From the NCBI RefSeq assembly GCF_001042615.1, contig NZ_AP012327.1:558001-622000 (forward strand): a DNA stretch of 64,000 nucleotides, in the 5' to 3' direction. The notes below the pieces were generated by a model, which was not told the DNA's origin, searched no databases, and saw only the letters and a program-made list of their open reading frames with translations. Shown in pieces: positions 46,522 to 56,924 of this stretch (positions within the stretch are counted from its first letter, which is position 1; every line of letters begins with the position of its first letter). This DNA is from Bifidobacterium catenulatum subsp. kashiwanohense JCM 15439 = DSM 21854 (lineage in GTDB: Bacteria; Actinomycetota; Actinomycetes; Actinomycetales; Bifidobacteriaceae). The translations under genes and the position numbers were made by a program.

Positions 46522-48414
46522 ATGTGTGGAATCGTAGGATATGCAGGAAATGTGGAAACCGCGTGCGGCAAGCCGTTGGAAGTGTGCCTCCAAGGCCTAC
46601 AGCGTTTGGAATACCGCGGGTATGATTCGGCCGGTGTGGCGCTGACCGCGCCCGGCATGGACCATGTGGAAGTGCGCAAGAAGGCGGGGCGCCTCGCCAA
46701 CCTGATCGAAGACGTGGAACGCAAACCGATGCCGATGGCCACCGTGGGCATCGGCCACACCCGTTGGGCCACCAACGGCGTGCCGAACGACATCAACGCG
46801 CATCCTCATACCTCGCAAGACGGCAAGGTCGCCATCATTCATAATGGCATCATCGAAAACGCCTCTCAGCTTCGTCTTGATCTGCAGACGGAAGGTTACC
46901 GTTTCTCATCGGAAACCGATACGGAGGTTGCGGCGAAACTACTGGGCAAAATCAGTGAGAAAATCGTTGAGGAAACCGGCAAGCCCGACTTGTTCAAGGC
47001 CGTGCGACGCTTGGCACGCATGCTAGAAGGCGCGTTCACGATTCTCGCCACCGACTGCCGTCAGCCGGGTATCGTGGTCGGCGCCCGCCATGATTCGCCG
47101 CTGGTGGTTGGTCTTGGCGAAGGTGAGAATTTTCTCGGTTCCGATGTGGCCGCGTTCGTGGCCTACACGAAGCGTGCCATGGAAATCGACCAGGATCAGG
47201 CCGTGATGGTGTCTGCCGATAAGGTCGTGGTGTCTGATTTCATGGGCAACATCGTGGCCGATCCGAAGACCTACACCGTGGATTGGGATGCTTCCGCGGC
47301 CGAAAAGGGCGGTTGGGACTCCTTCATGAACAAGGAGATCCACGAAGGGCCGGCGGCGGTGCAGCGCACGCTGTTGGGACGTCTCGGCAAGGACGGCAAT
47401 CTTAATCTTGACGAGGTTCGCATCGACGAGCATGATTTCAAGGCGATCGACAAGATTATCGTTATCGCCTGCGGTACCGCCGCCTATGCGGGCATGGTGG
47501 CCAAGTACGCCATCGAGCATTGGGTGCGTATTCCGGTGGAAGTGGAGCTCGCCCACGAATTCCGCTATCGTGATCCGATTCTCACCCCGCGCACGTTGGT
47601 GGTGGCCATTTCGCAGTCCGGTGAAACCATGGATACGCTGATGGCATTGCGTCATGCGCGCGAGCAGGGTTCGAAGGTGCTGGCCATCTGCAACACGCAG
47701 GGCGCGTCCATTCCGCGTGAATCCGACGCGGTGCTGTACACGCACGCTGGTCCGGAAGTGGCGGTCGCCTCCACCAAGGCGTTCGTGGCGCAGATTACTG
47801 CCGCCTACGTGCTTGGCTTGTATTTGGCGCAGGTCAAGGGTGCAATGTTCCGCGACGAAATCGCGCAGACGTTGGATTCCCTCAAAGACATGCCTCGCAA
47901 GATCCAGTGGATTCTCGACACGCAGACCAAGACCGTGCATGATGCTGCCGCGCAGATGGTCGATGCGAAGTCCTTCCTGTTCCTGGGTCGTCATGTCGGC
48001 TACCCGGTCGCGATGGAAGGCGCGTTGAAATTGAAGGAAATCGCCTACACCTTTACCGAAGGTTTCGCGGCCGGCGAACTCAAGCACGGTCCGATCGCAT
48101 TGGTGGACGAAGGCGAACCGGTAGTGTTCATCGTGCCACCGGCACGTGGCCGCAATGTACTGCACGCCAAGGTTATTTCCGGTATCGAAGAGGTCAAGGC
48201 CCGTGGCGCGTACATTATCGCCGTGGCCGAAGAGAACGATCCCGATGTTGAACGCTACGCGGACGTAGTGTTCTGGCGTCCGGCCTGCCCAACGCTGATG
48301 AGTCCGCTGGTGGACGTGGTGCCGCTGCAGCTATTCGCCATGGACATGGCCAAGCTGAAGAATTACGACGTTGACAAGCCTCGTAATCTCGCCAAGTCCG
48401 TCACCGTGGAGTAA
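46522..48414 (+). CDS. glmS: Glutamine-fructose-6-phosphate aminotransferase (isomerizing)
   Basis: 630 residues. Makes glucosamine-6-phosphate, the first step toward UDP-GlcNAc. Begins MCGIVGYAG, so Cys2 is the glutaminase nucleophile after Met removal. The N-terminal glutaminase domain (1-240) is followed by two SIS sugar-isomerase domains (CGTAAYAGMVAKYAIE and FLGRHVGYPVAMEGALKLKE) and the C-terminal LAKSVTVE. No glmS ribozyme was recognised upstream. The next gene follows after 11 bases, and a terminator-like hairpin lies in that gene's first codons. Confidence 0.97.
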   Translation: MCGIVGYAGNVETACGKPLEVCLQGLQRLEYRGYDSAGVALTAPGMDHVEVRKKAGRLANLIEDVERKPMPMATVGIGHTRWATNGVPNDINAHPHTSQDGKVAIIHNGIIENASQLRLDLQTEGYRFSSETDTEVAAKLLGKISEKIVEETGKPDLFKAVRRLARMLEGAFTILATDCRQPGIVVGARHDSPLVVGLGEGENFLGSDVAAFVAYTKRAMEIDQDQAVMVSADKVVVSDFMGNIVADPKTYTVDWDASAAEKGGWDSFMNKEIHEGPAAVQRTLLGRLGKDGNLNLDEVRIDEHDFKAIDKIIVIACGTAAYAGMVAKYAIEHWVRIPVEVELAHEFRYRDPILTPRTLVVAISQSGETMDTLMALRHAREQGSKVLAICNTQGASIPRESDAVLYTHAGPEVAVASTKAFVAQITAAYVLGLYLAQVKGAMFRDEIAQTLDSLKDMPRKIQWILDTQTKTVHDAAAQMVDAKSFLFLGRHVGYPVAMEGALKLKEIAYTFTEGFAAGELKHGPIALVDEGEPVVFIVPPARGRNVLHAKVISGIEEVKARGAYIIAVAEENDPDVERYADVVFWRPACPTLMSPLVDVVPLQLFAMDMAKLKNYDVDKPRNLAKSVTVE

Positions 48415-48425
48415 TCGTTCATACG

Positions 48426-49178
48426 ATGCGTCAACAGCGTCAGCAGAAGAGGCATCGTTACGTTCTTGAAGAACCTCACATTCCGTTCGAATGTGAGGTT
48501 CTTTACGAGAACGATGCGATTATCGTGGTTGACAAACCGCATTTTCTCGCCACCACACCGCGCGGCATGTGGTATCGCGAAACCGCGTTGATCCGACTTC
48601 GGGAACAGTATGGCGAACCTGATATTGTTCCCGCGCACCGTTTGGACCGACTTACCGCAGGTATCGTCGTATTTGTGCGCAAACCGGAATTGCGCGGCGC
48701 TTACCAAATGCTGTTCCAGAATCGCAAAACCATCAAAACCTATGAATGTTTGGCGCCACTTGCCCCCGAACAGCATCCGCAATACGGAACAATCGTAAGA
48801 ATCGACAGGCATCAACCATTTCCGGCAATCCGAGCATCGCATATTTGCAAGGATCGCGGGCGACTTCAGGCGTACGAAATTCCGGAAACCGTCAATGCGC
48901 AAACGTTGATTGAGCGGGGGAGCACGGTACGTTGCATCGACGGCAAAGCATATGTGAATTATGTGCTGCACCCGAAAACCGGCAAAACGCATCAATTGCG
49001 TGTGCATATGAATTCGTTGGGATTGCCGATTCTGGGCGATGATTTCTATCCGAATATTGTGCAGCATTCTTACGATGATTTCTCGCAACCGTTGGAATTA
49101 GTGGCTCGCGAATTACATTTCGACGATCCGGTGACGGGAGAGCCTCGTACATTCGTTTCGAAAGTGCCGCTTGGCTGA
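48426..49178 (+). CDS. RluA-family rRNA/tRNA pseudouridine synthase
   Basis: 250 residues. The catalytic Asp is in the RluA motif HRLDRLTAGIVVF, preceded by IIVVDKPHFLATTPRG, a block typical of actinobacterial RluA-like enzymes, and followed by KTGKTHQLRVHMNSLGLPILGDDFYP. The N-terminal S4-like region found in the longer actinobacterial relatives is missing; only about 20 residues precede the catalytic domain. A perfect 15-bp hairpin with a short T-run is inside codons 15-27, probably the glmS terminator. RNA target unknown. Confidence 0.85.
   Translation: MRQQRQQKRHRYVLEEPHIPFECEVLYENDAIIVVDKPHFLATTPRGMWYRETALIRLREQYGEPDIVPAHRLDRLTAGIVVFVRKPELRGAYQMLFQNRKTIKTYECLAPLAPEQHPQYGTIVRIDRHQPFPAIRASHICKDRGRLQAYEIPETVNAQTLIERGSTVRCIDGKAYVNYVLHPKTGKTHQLRVHMNSLGLPILGDDFYPNIVQHSYDDFSQPLELVARELHFDDPVTGEPRTFVSKVPLG
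48469..48503 (+). terminator. Terminator-like hairpin inside the start of a coding region
   Basis: AAGAACCTCACATTC (48469-48483) and GAATGTGAGGTTCTT (48489-48503) are perfect complements around CGTTC, followed by TAC. It lies 55-89 bases after the glmS stop and in frame in the pseudouridine synthase. It is most simply the glmS terminator overlapping the next gene's 5' end. Confidence 0.6.
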
Positions 49179-49392
49179 TGAACAGTCTGATCAGCAGGTA
49201 TGGCTCGATGAATAAAGATATATAAAAACTGTTCATTGCCGTACTGATATTTGATCGCATCGCTATGGCGTGTTGAAGTTGCGCGTCCCTATAATTGGAC
49301 ACTTTACATTTCGTGTTATCAAGCGTGATTAGGATGTGCTCTTGTTGTGCTGGCTGGCAAAGGCAAGCCGGCTGGAAAGAACGAGAGAGAAT

Positions 49393-50685
49393 ATGAACCA
49401 TATTTCGAAAGCGCTTCGTGGCGTTGCCGACAAATATAACGGCGTGTCGCTGATTATCCGCATTATCGTCGGTCTTATCGCGGGTACCGCACTTGCATTG
49501 GTCGTTCCGCATATGGCGTGGATCGGCGAATTCGGCACCCTGTTCGTAAGCGCATTGAAGGCCGTAGCTCCGATTCTGGTATTTGTGCTGGTGGCAAGCG
49601 CTTTGGCTCAAGGCAATTCCAAGCTTGACGGCCGTTTTGGCACGGTGCTTTTCCTGTATCTGTTCACCACGTTCCTGTCCGCCGTCGTGGCGGTGCTGAC
49701 GTCTCGCATGTTCCCGCAGACCATAACGTTGGGCGATGCCGCTGACGCCGATGTAGTGCCGCAGGGTTTGAGCGAGGTTGTGCAGACGTTGCTGACCAAT
49801 ATTGTGGCCAATCCGATTCAGGCCATGATCAACGGCAACTACATCTGCATTCTGATGTGGGCTTGCCTGTTCGGTCTTGCCATGAAGGGTATTGCCAATG
49901 AAAGCTCCAAGGCGTTCCTTGCCAATGTGGCCGATGGCGTGTCTCAGGTGATTCGTTGGGTCATCAATCTCGCCCCGTTTGGCATTATGGGCTTGGTGTT
50001 CACCAGCGTTTCCAAAAACGGCTTGGCGGCCTTCACCGAGTACGGTAGCCTCCTGCTCCTGCTCGTCGGCACTATGCTGCTGATGGTGCTCGTGTTCGGC
50101 CCGCTGGTCATTTTCCTGTACCTGCATCGCAACCCGTATCCGCTGGTGTACCGCTGCTTCAAGGAATCTGGCCTGACCGCATTCTTCACCCGTTCCTCCG
50201 CGGCGAACATTCCGGTCAACATGCAGTTGTGCGAGAAGCTCGGTCTTGATAAAGACATGTATTCCGTGTCCATTCCGCTGGGTGCAACCATCAACATGAA
50301 CGGTGCCGCCGTTACCATCACTGTCATGGCCATGGCTGCCGCCAATACGATGGGTATTCAGATTTCGCTGCCGGCCGCCATTCTGCTGTCTGTGGTGTCG
50401 GCGCTCGGTGCATGTGGCGCTTCCGGCGTGGCCGGCGGTTCGCTGCTGCTTATTCCGATGGCTTGCTCGCTGTTCGGCATCAGCAACGACATCGCCATGC
50501 AGGTGGTGGGCGTTGGCTTCATCATTGGCGTTATTCAGGATTCTGTGGAAACCTGCCTGAATTCCGCTTCCGATGTGGAGTTTGCGGCGACCGCCGAATA
50601 TCATGCTTGGCTCAAGCAGGGCCGTCAGCTTCCTGCGTTCATGTATTCCAAGAAGGAACGCCAGCAGCTCGGAATCGAAGCCTGA
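49393..50685 (+). CDS. sstT: Sodium:serine/threonine symporter (SstT-like, DAACS family)
   Basis: 430 residues from ATG 49393 with GAGAGA upstream; the open frame to 49336 adds a Cys/Leu-rich stretch without homology. Eight or more membrane segments, the serine-rich re-entrant loop in TRSSAANIPVNM and the substrate/Na+ motif NMNGAAVTITVMAMAAANTMG, both diagnostic of the dicarboxylate/amino acid:cation symporter family; SstT-type sequence GVSLIIRIIVGLIAG at the N-terminus. A strong terminator follows. Confidence 0.92.
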   Translation: MNHISKALRGVADKYNGVSLIIRIIVGLIAGTALALVVPHMAWIGEFGTLFVSALKAVAPILVFVLVASALAQGNSKLDGRFGTVLFLYLFTTFLSAVVAVLTSRMFPQTITLGDAADADVVPQGLSEVVQTLLTNIVANPIQAMINGNYICILMWACLFGLAMKGIANESSKAFLANVADGVSQVIRWVINLAPFGIMGLVFTSVSKNGLAAFTEYGSLLLLLVGTMLLMVLVFGPLVIFLYLHRNPYPLVYRCFKESGLTAFFTRSSAANIPVNMQLCEKLGLDKDMYSVSIPLGATINMNGAAVTITVMAMAAANTMGIQISLPAAILLSVVSALGACGASGVAGGSLLLIPMACSLFGISNDIAMQVVGVGFIIGVIQDSVETCLNSASDVEFAATAEYHAWLKQGRQLPAFMYSKKERQQLGIEA

Positions 50686-50713
50686 TTTCGCCTGATTTTC
50701 GGTTTTTGAATAC

Positions 50714-50767
50714 AAAAAGGCGTCTTCTCGATTGTGTTGTGCAACACGTCGGGAAGACGCTTTTTGT
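50714..50767 (+). terminator. sstT terminator
   Basis: AAAAAGGCGTCTTCTCG pairs with CGGGAAGACGCTTTTT with an inner GTTGTGCAAC palindrome. Confidence 0.9.
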
Positions 50768-50836
50768 GTTTATTCGTTTTATTTTTGGTTCTGAGCTTGC
50801 GGGAATTGCTATTGCGGGATAAATTCGTAAGGGTAG

Positions 50837-52927
<2,091 letters not shown>

Positions 52928-52955
52928 ACGGTCGGCAAACAAATAACCGCAACGC

Positions 52956-53010
52956 AACATGGGTGTCGGTGGATTGAATAATCGTCAATCCGCCGACACC
53001 CATGTTTGTT
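52956..53010 (+). terminator. GH42 gene terminator
   Basis: AACATGGGTGTCGG and TGGATTGA pair with TCAATCC and GCCGACACCCATGTT around ATAATCG, ending in TTGTT. Confidence 0.85.
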
Positions 53011-53147
53011 AAAAGGTAAGTGGATTGCGTGGCTGAATCGAAGAGATTGGAGGATTGTACGCTGGCTTTCGGGTGACTGACGTACACTCAAATGCGTATG
53101 CCTGTACGCACGTTCTCGTGTGGAAACACCAAATGGGAGGAATCGGC

Positions 53148-54560
53148 TTGAAACTGGTGAAACGAATCATCGCCATCTGCTGTGCGGCCATTATGGCAGT
53201 CAGCGCGGCCGCTTGCGGAGCCAACGTCGATTCCCGCACCGAAATCACCGTGTGGTCGTGGGAGCCGAGCATGAAGCAAGTCATCGCCGGTTTCGAAAAG
53301 GAGAATCCCGACATCCACGTTATTTGGAAGAACACAAGCGGTTATGACAATCTCAACAACGCCATTCAAGACGGCTACGGCATTCCCGACGTGGTGCAAT
53401 TGGAATACTATGCGTTGCGCCAGTACGCGGTAAGCAGCCAGCTGATGGCGATCACCGGGCGCACGAAAGGCTACGGCGATTTCTACACGCCCGGCACATG
53501 GGCTTCGGTACAGCTGAACGGCCGCGTGTACGGCCTGCCTATGGATTCCGGTCCAATGACGTTCTTCTACAACAAAAGCGTGTTCGAACAGGTCGGCGTT
53601 GACACGTCCAAAATTCGTACATGGGACGACTATTACGAGGCCGCCAAAAAGCTCAAGGAGATCGGCGTGTACATCACCGCCGATTCCGGCGACGCCAGCT
53701 TTTACGATACGATGATCTGGCTTGCCGGTGGACGTCCGTTCTCCACGTCGAACGACGGCAAAAACGTGACGATCAACCTCACCGACGATGAGGGTACGAG
53801 AACCTTCACCGAATTCTGGCAGAAAATGATCGACGAAGGTTTGGTCGCCACCAATCTGACCACATGGTCCGATGAATGGAAGGAATCCGTGGGGGAGGGG
53901 AAGGTAGCCTCCGTGTTCTCCGGCGCATGGCTGCCGTCGCTGCTCATGTCGAACCTTCCTGGAACCGCGGGTTTGTGGCGTGTGGCGCAGATGCCCACGC
54001 AGGATGGCGAATACACCACGTCGGAAAACGGCGGATCCGCACTGGCCGTGCTGCAACGCTCTCGCAAGCCTGAAGCGTCATATCGTTTCATTGAATACGC
54101 ATGCCATAATGCGGAAGGCATCAAAGCCCGTGTGAATGGCGGCGCGTTCCCCGCCGATAACAACACGTTGTCTGATCGGGAATTCCTTCGCAAAACCACC
54201 GTGATCGACGAGCGTGGCATTGAAATACCGTATTTCGGCGGTCAGGAATACAATCGCGTGCTTTCCGAAGCTGCGGAAAACGTTTCGACCGGCTACCAGT
54301 ATCTGCCATTCGAAGTGTATGCGCGAAGTGACTTCCGCTCCACTGTGGGCAAAGCCTACAAATGGTCGAGTCTCTTGTGTAAGGAGCAGGACCGGTTGAA
54401 CATCATCGCGGCCGGTGGCAAAGTGTCCGACAAATCCGCCATCGGCGACTCGCTGAAGGAAACCGATTCCGCAGATCGACTTAAATTGAAAAGCGGCATC
54501 GCGCTTTGGCAGAAGGATCTGAAGGAATATGGAGCCAATCAGGGCTTTACTATTCAATAA
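53148..54560 (+). CDS. Orphan sugar ABC transporter binding lipoprotein
   Basis: 470 residues from TTG 53148, with GGGAGG at 53135-53140 seven bases upstream; the open frame back to 53055 has no family counterpart. Lipoprotein signal with lipobox AAAC in VSAAACGANVD, then a family 1 solute-binding domain (EITVWSWEPSMKQVIAGFEKEN, DVVQLEYYALRQYA, GLPMDSGPMTFFYN). No permease or ATPase gene is near: a GH42 gene is upstream and convergent coaX is downstream. It probably feeds a shared permease pair encoded elsewhere, and its neighbour suggests a galacto-oligosaccharide ligand, which is inference. Confidence 0.85.
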   Translation: MKLVKRIIAICCAAIMAVSAAACGANVDSRTEITVWSWEPSMKQVIAGFEKENPDIHVIWKNTSGYDNLNNAIQDGYGIPDVVQLEYYALRQYAVSSQLMAITGRTKGYGDFYTPGTWASVQLNGRVYGLPMDSGPMTFFYNKSVFEQVGVDTSKIRTWDDYYEAAKKLKEIGVYITADSGDASFYDTMIWLAGGRPFSTSNDGKNVTINLTDDEGTRTFTEFWQKMIDEGLVATNLTTWSDEWKESVGEGKVASVFSGAWLPSLLMSNLPGTAGLWRVAQMPTQDGEYTTSENGGSALAVLQRSRKPEASYRFIEYACHNAEGIKARVNGGAFPADNNTLSDREFLRKTTVIDERGIEIPYFGGQEYNRVLSEAAENVSTGYQYLPFEVYARSDFRSTVGKAYKWSSLLCKEQDRLNIIAAGGKVSDKSAIGDSLKETDSADRLKLKSGIALWQKDLKEYGANQGFTIQ

Positions 54561-54568
54561 ATATTAAT

Positions 54569-54596
54569 TATTTACAGAATCTAATTATAAGATTTT
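54569..54596. terminator. Weak bidirectional hairpin between convergent genes
   Basis: AATCT and AGATT arms around TAATTATA (54577-54593) in AT-rich sequence separate the binding-protein gene from convergent coaX. Confidence 0.4.
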
Positions 54597-55367
54597 CTAT
54601 CGTACGTTACGTTCGTAAATATGCAGCATGCCTTTGAAAATCAGATCCGGATCGTAAATATCGATCATATCGGTATCATCAGCAAATACTCGGCTTAAAC
54701 CACCCGTCGCGACCACGCGGAATTCTTCGTCGATTTCGCGATGGAATTGTGTGATTGTACGTTCGATGCCTCCGAGGAAGTTGTAGTACAAGCCGGCTTG
54801 CATGGCTGGTTTGGTGCTTTTCGCCAGAATCGATGCGGGGCGGGTGATTTCCACTTCCGGCAACTGGGCCGTGGCCTCCCACAAGGCGGCCGCGCCCGTG
54901 CGAATGCCGGTGGTGATCAGTCCGCAAATCACTGAAGCGTCGGCTGTTACGTAATTGAATGTGGTGGCCGTGCCGAAATCCGCCACCAGAATCGGACCGC
55001 CATACTCGTAGTAGGCTCCAGCACAGTCGGCGATGCAGTCGGCACCCATGTTCTGCGGATTGTCCATACGAATGTTAATGCCGGTTTTGACGCCCGGTCC
55101 AACGATCATCGGATCGATATTGAGGAATTTCACAATGCTGGCGCGGAACGAATGCATGACCTTCGGCACCACCGATGAGATGATTACATCATCCACATCG
55201 CCCGGCGTGTAGCCGCTCAACCGCAGGAATTGCGTGATCATCAGGCCATATTCGTCTGACGTGTGGTTCGATTTCGTGGTGATGCGGTATGTGCCGGCGA
55301 TGTGCCCGTCATCAAGGAAGCCGATCACCACATTGGTATTGCCGATGTCGACTGCGACCAGAAGCAT
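54597..55367 (-). CDS. coaX: Type III pantothenate kinase
   Basis: 256 residues. Phosphorylates pantothenate, the first step of CoA synthesis. ASKHA-fold motif MLLVAVDIGNTNVVIGF at the start, SSVVPKV, GIDN-like ligand region NIRMDNPQNMGADCIAD, DFGTATTFNYV and the C-terminal VVATGGLSRVF. The type III enzyme is not inhibited by CoA. AGGAG precedes the ATG (read on the minus strand). It follows coaBC in the same direction, so the two CoA genes are probably cotranscribed. Confidence 0.95.
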   Translation of the reverse strand: MLLVAVDIGNTNVVIGFLDDGHIAGTYRITTKSNHTSDEYGLMITQFLRLSGYTPGDVDDVIISSVVPKVMHSFRASIVKFLNIDPMIVGPGVKTGINIRMDNPQNMGADCIADCAGAYYEYGGPILVADFGTATTFNYVTADASVICGLITTGIRTGAAALWEATAQLPEVEITRPASILAKSTKPAMQAGLYYNFLGGIERTITQFHREIDEEFRVVATGGLSRVFADDTDMIDIYDPDLIFKGMLHIYERNVR

Positions 55368-55434
55368 ATCGAATTCTCCTTACGATTACTGTATTGACGC
55401 TATTTCTTGCGATTGTGTTTGATATGTACGATAT

Positions 55435-56718
55435 TCACGATTTGGGCGGAATTGTGTTGTCGGTGTTGCGCAATGCCGACAATTCGGTGAGTATGCGTTC
55501 CGCCAATTCCTGCTTGCCCATCTTGTTCCAATGTTCGATGATTGGCTCATCGGAGGTTGCGCCGGGCTTCAATACCGTCACCACATTCGTGTCCACCGCG
55601 AAGCCGGCGCCGGGGGTGTTGAGATTGTTGGCCACCAGCATGGAACAATGCTTCGACGCGAGTTTTTTCGCCGCATTCGCTTCCAAATCCTGCGTTTCCA
55701 TGGCGAAACCGCACAAGGTCTGGTCAGCTGTTTTATGCTCGCCCGCCCACGCGAGAATATCGGGATTCGATGTGAGATGCAGATCGATATTGACGCGCCC
55801 GTTCTTCTTGATTTTCTCCTGAGCCTGCTCGACGGGTCGGAAATCGCCGACTGCGGCCGCCATAATCGTCAGATCGGCTTGCGCGAACCGTTCCTGTACT
55901 GCGTCGAACATGTCCCGCGCGGTGGTGACGTGAATCACATCAACGCCATGTGGTGCGCTCAATGACACAGGGCCCGACACGAGCGTCACATCCGCACCCA
56001 TATCGCGTGCCTGTTCGGCGATCGCATAGCCCATTTTTCCGGTGGAATGGTTGGTGAGGTAGCGTACGGGATCGAGCGGCTCCTGCGTGGGGCCGGCGGT
56101 AATGAGCACACGCAATCCGCGCAGTGGCAACGTTTCAGCAGGTTGGGTCGCACGCAGCAAATCAGCCACGGCCGCTTCGATCGCGGCAGGCTCCTCCATG
56201 CGCCCTTTGCCGACATCCCGGCAGGCGAGCATGCCGGAACCCGGTTCCACAATGGTCCACCCGAGTTCACGGCAGATATTGAGATTGCGCTGCGTCACAG
56301 CATTCTCATACATGCGCACATTCATGGCAGGGCATAGGATTTTCGGACCCTCGCTATAGGCAAGCACGGTGCTTGTCAGTTGGTCGTCGGCGATACCGCA
56401 TGCGATTTTTGCGATGATATCCGCGCTTGCGGGGGCGATGACAAGCATGTCCGCCCATTTCGCATCATCCACATGATTGATATGCAACGGATCGGAAGGA
56501 GTGTGGGCAACATCACAATCGTTGCGCTGTGCGGCGAACATGGATGTGCGTGTTTGCGTGTGCGTAAGCGAGCTGAACGTCAGTGGAGTGACGAACTCCT
56601 GTGCGGCTGCGGTCATCACCACGCGAACCTCATGCCCCTGCTTGCTCCAGTCGGAGGCGAGATGGCAGGCCTTGAAAGCGGCGATACTGCCGGTTACGCC
56701 AAGAAGAATATGAGCCAT
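55435..56718 (-). CDS. coaBC: Bifunctional phosphopantothenoylcysteine decarboxylase / phosphopantothenate-cysteine ligase
   Basis: 427 residues. The N-terminal CoaC flavoprotein half (1-190) has ILLGVTGSIAAFKA and the substrate motif PAMNVRMYENAVTQRN; the catalytic Cys region is GSGMLACRDVGKGR. The C-terminal CoaB half (200-400) has LITAGPTQEPLDPVRYLTN and the HSTGKMGYAIAEQARDMGA nucleotide-binding block. It joins cysteine to phosphopantothenate and decarboxylates it. Upstream of coaX on the minus strand, so steps 1-3 of CoA synthesis are encoded together. Its cysteine demand links to the cbs region at the right end of the window. Confidence 0.95.
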   Translation of the reverse strand: MAHILLGVTGSIAAFKACHLASDWSKQGHEVRVVMTAAAQEFVTPLTFSSLTHTQTRTSMFAAQRNDCDVAHTPSDPLHINHVDDAKWADMLVIAPASADIIAKIACGIADDQLTSTVLAYSEGPKILCPAMNVRMYENAVTQRNLNICRELGWTIVEPGSGMLACRDVGKGRMEEPAAIEAAVADLLRATQPAETLPLRGLRVLITAGPTQEPLDPVRYLTNHSTGKMGYAIAEQARDMGADVTLVSGPVSLSAPHGVDVIHVTTARDMFDAVQERFAQADLTIMAAAVGDFRPVEQAQEKIKKNGRVNIDLHLTSNPDILAWAGEHKTADQTLCGFAMETQDLEANAAKKLASKHCSMLVANNLNTPGAGFAVDTNVVTVLKPGATSDEPIIEHWNKMGKQELAERILTELSALRNTDNTIPPKS

Positions 56719-56848
56719 AGCCGTGTTGTCCTTCCGTTGACCCTGGCAAGACTGATGAAAACTGCGTCAAGTATATATCGAACCGGCTGAAGCATACGGT
56801 ATTGCTGTCAGGGGAGTCAGCCATTGAAGTATCAGTGGGCATAGCGGA

Positions 56849-56924
56849 TTGTAGAATCAGACTTCGGTGATCGACCTGTACAGGCGGTCAACCAGAACAA
56901 ACCCATAATCAAACAGGAGCAATC
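56849..56924 (+). promoter_or_regulatory. Promoter and leader of the oligopeptide importer
   Basis: TAGAAT (56852-56857) is a good -10; a leader of about 60 bases with GACCTGTACAGGCGGTC (hairpin CCTG/CAGG) leads to the ribosome site AGGAG. Confidence 0.4.
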
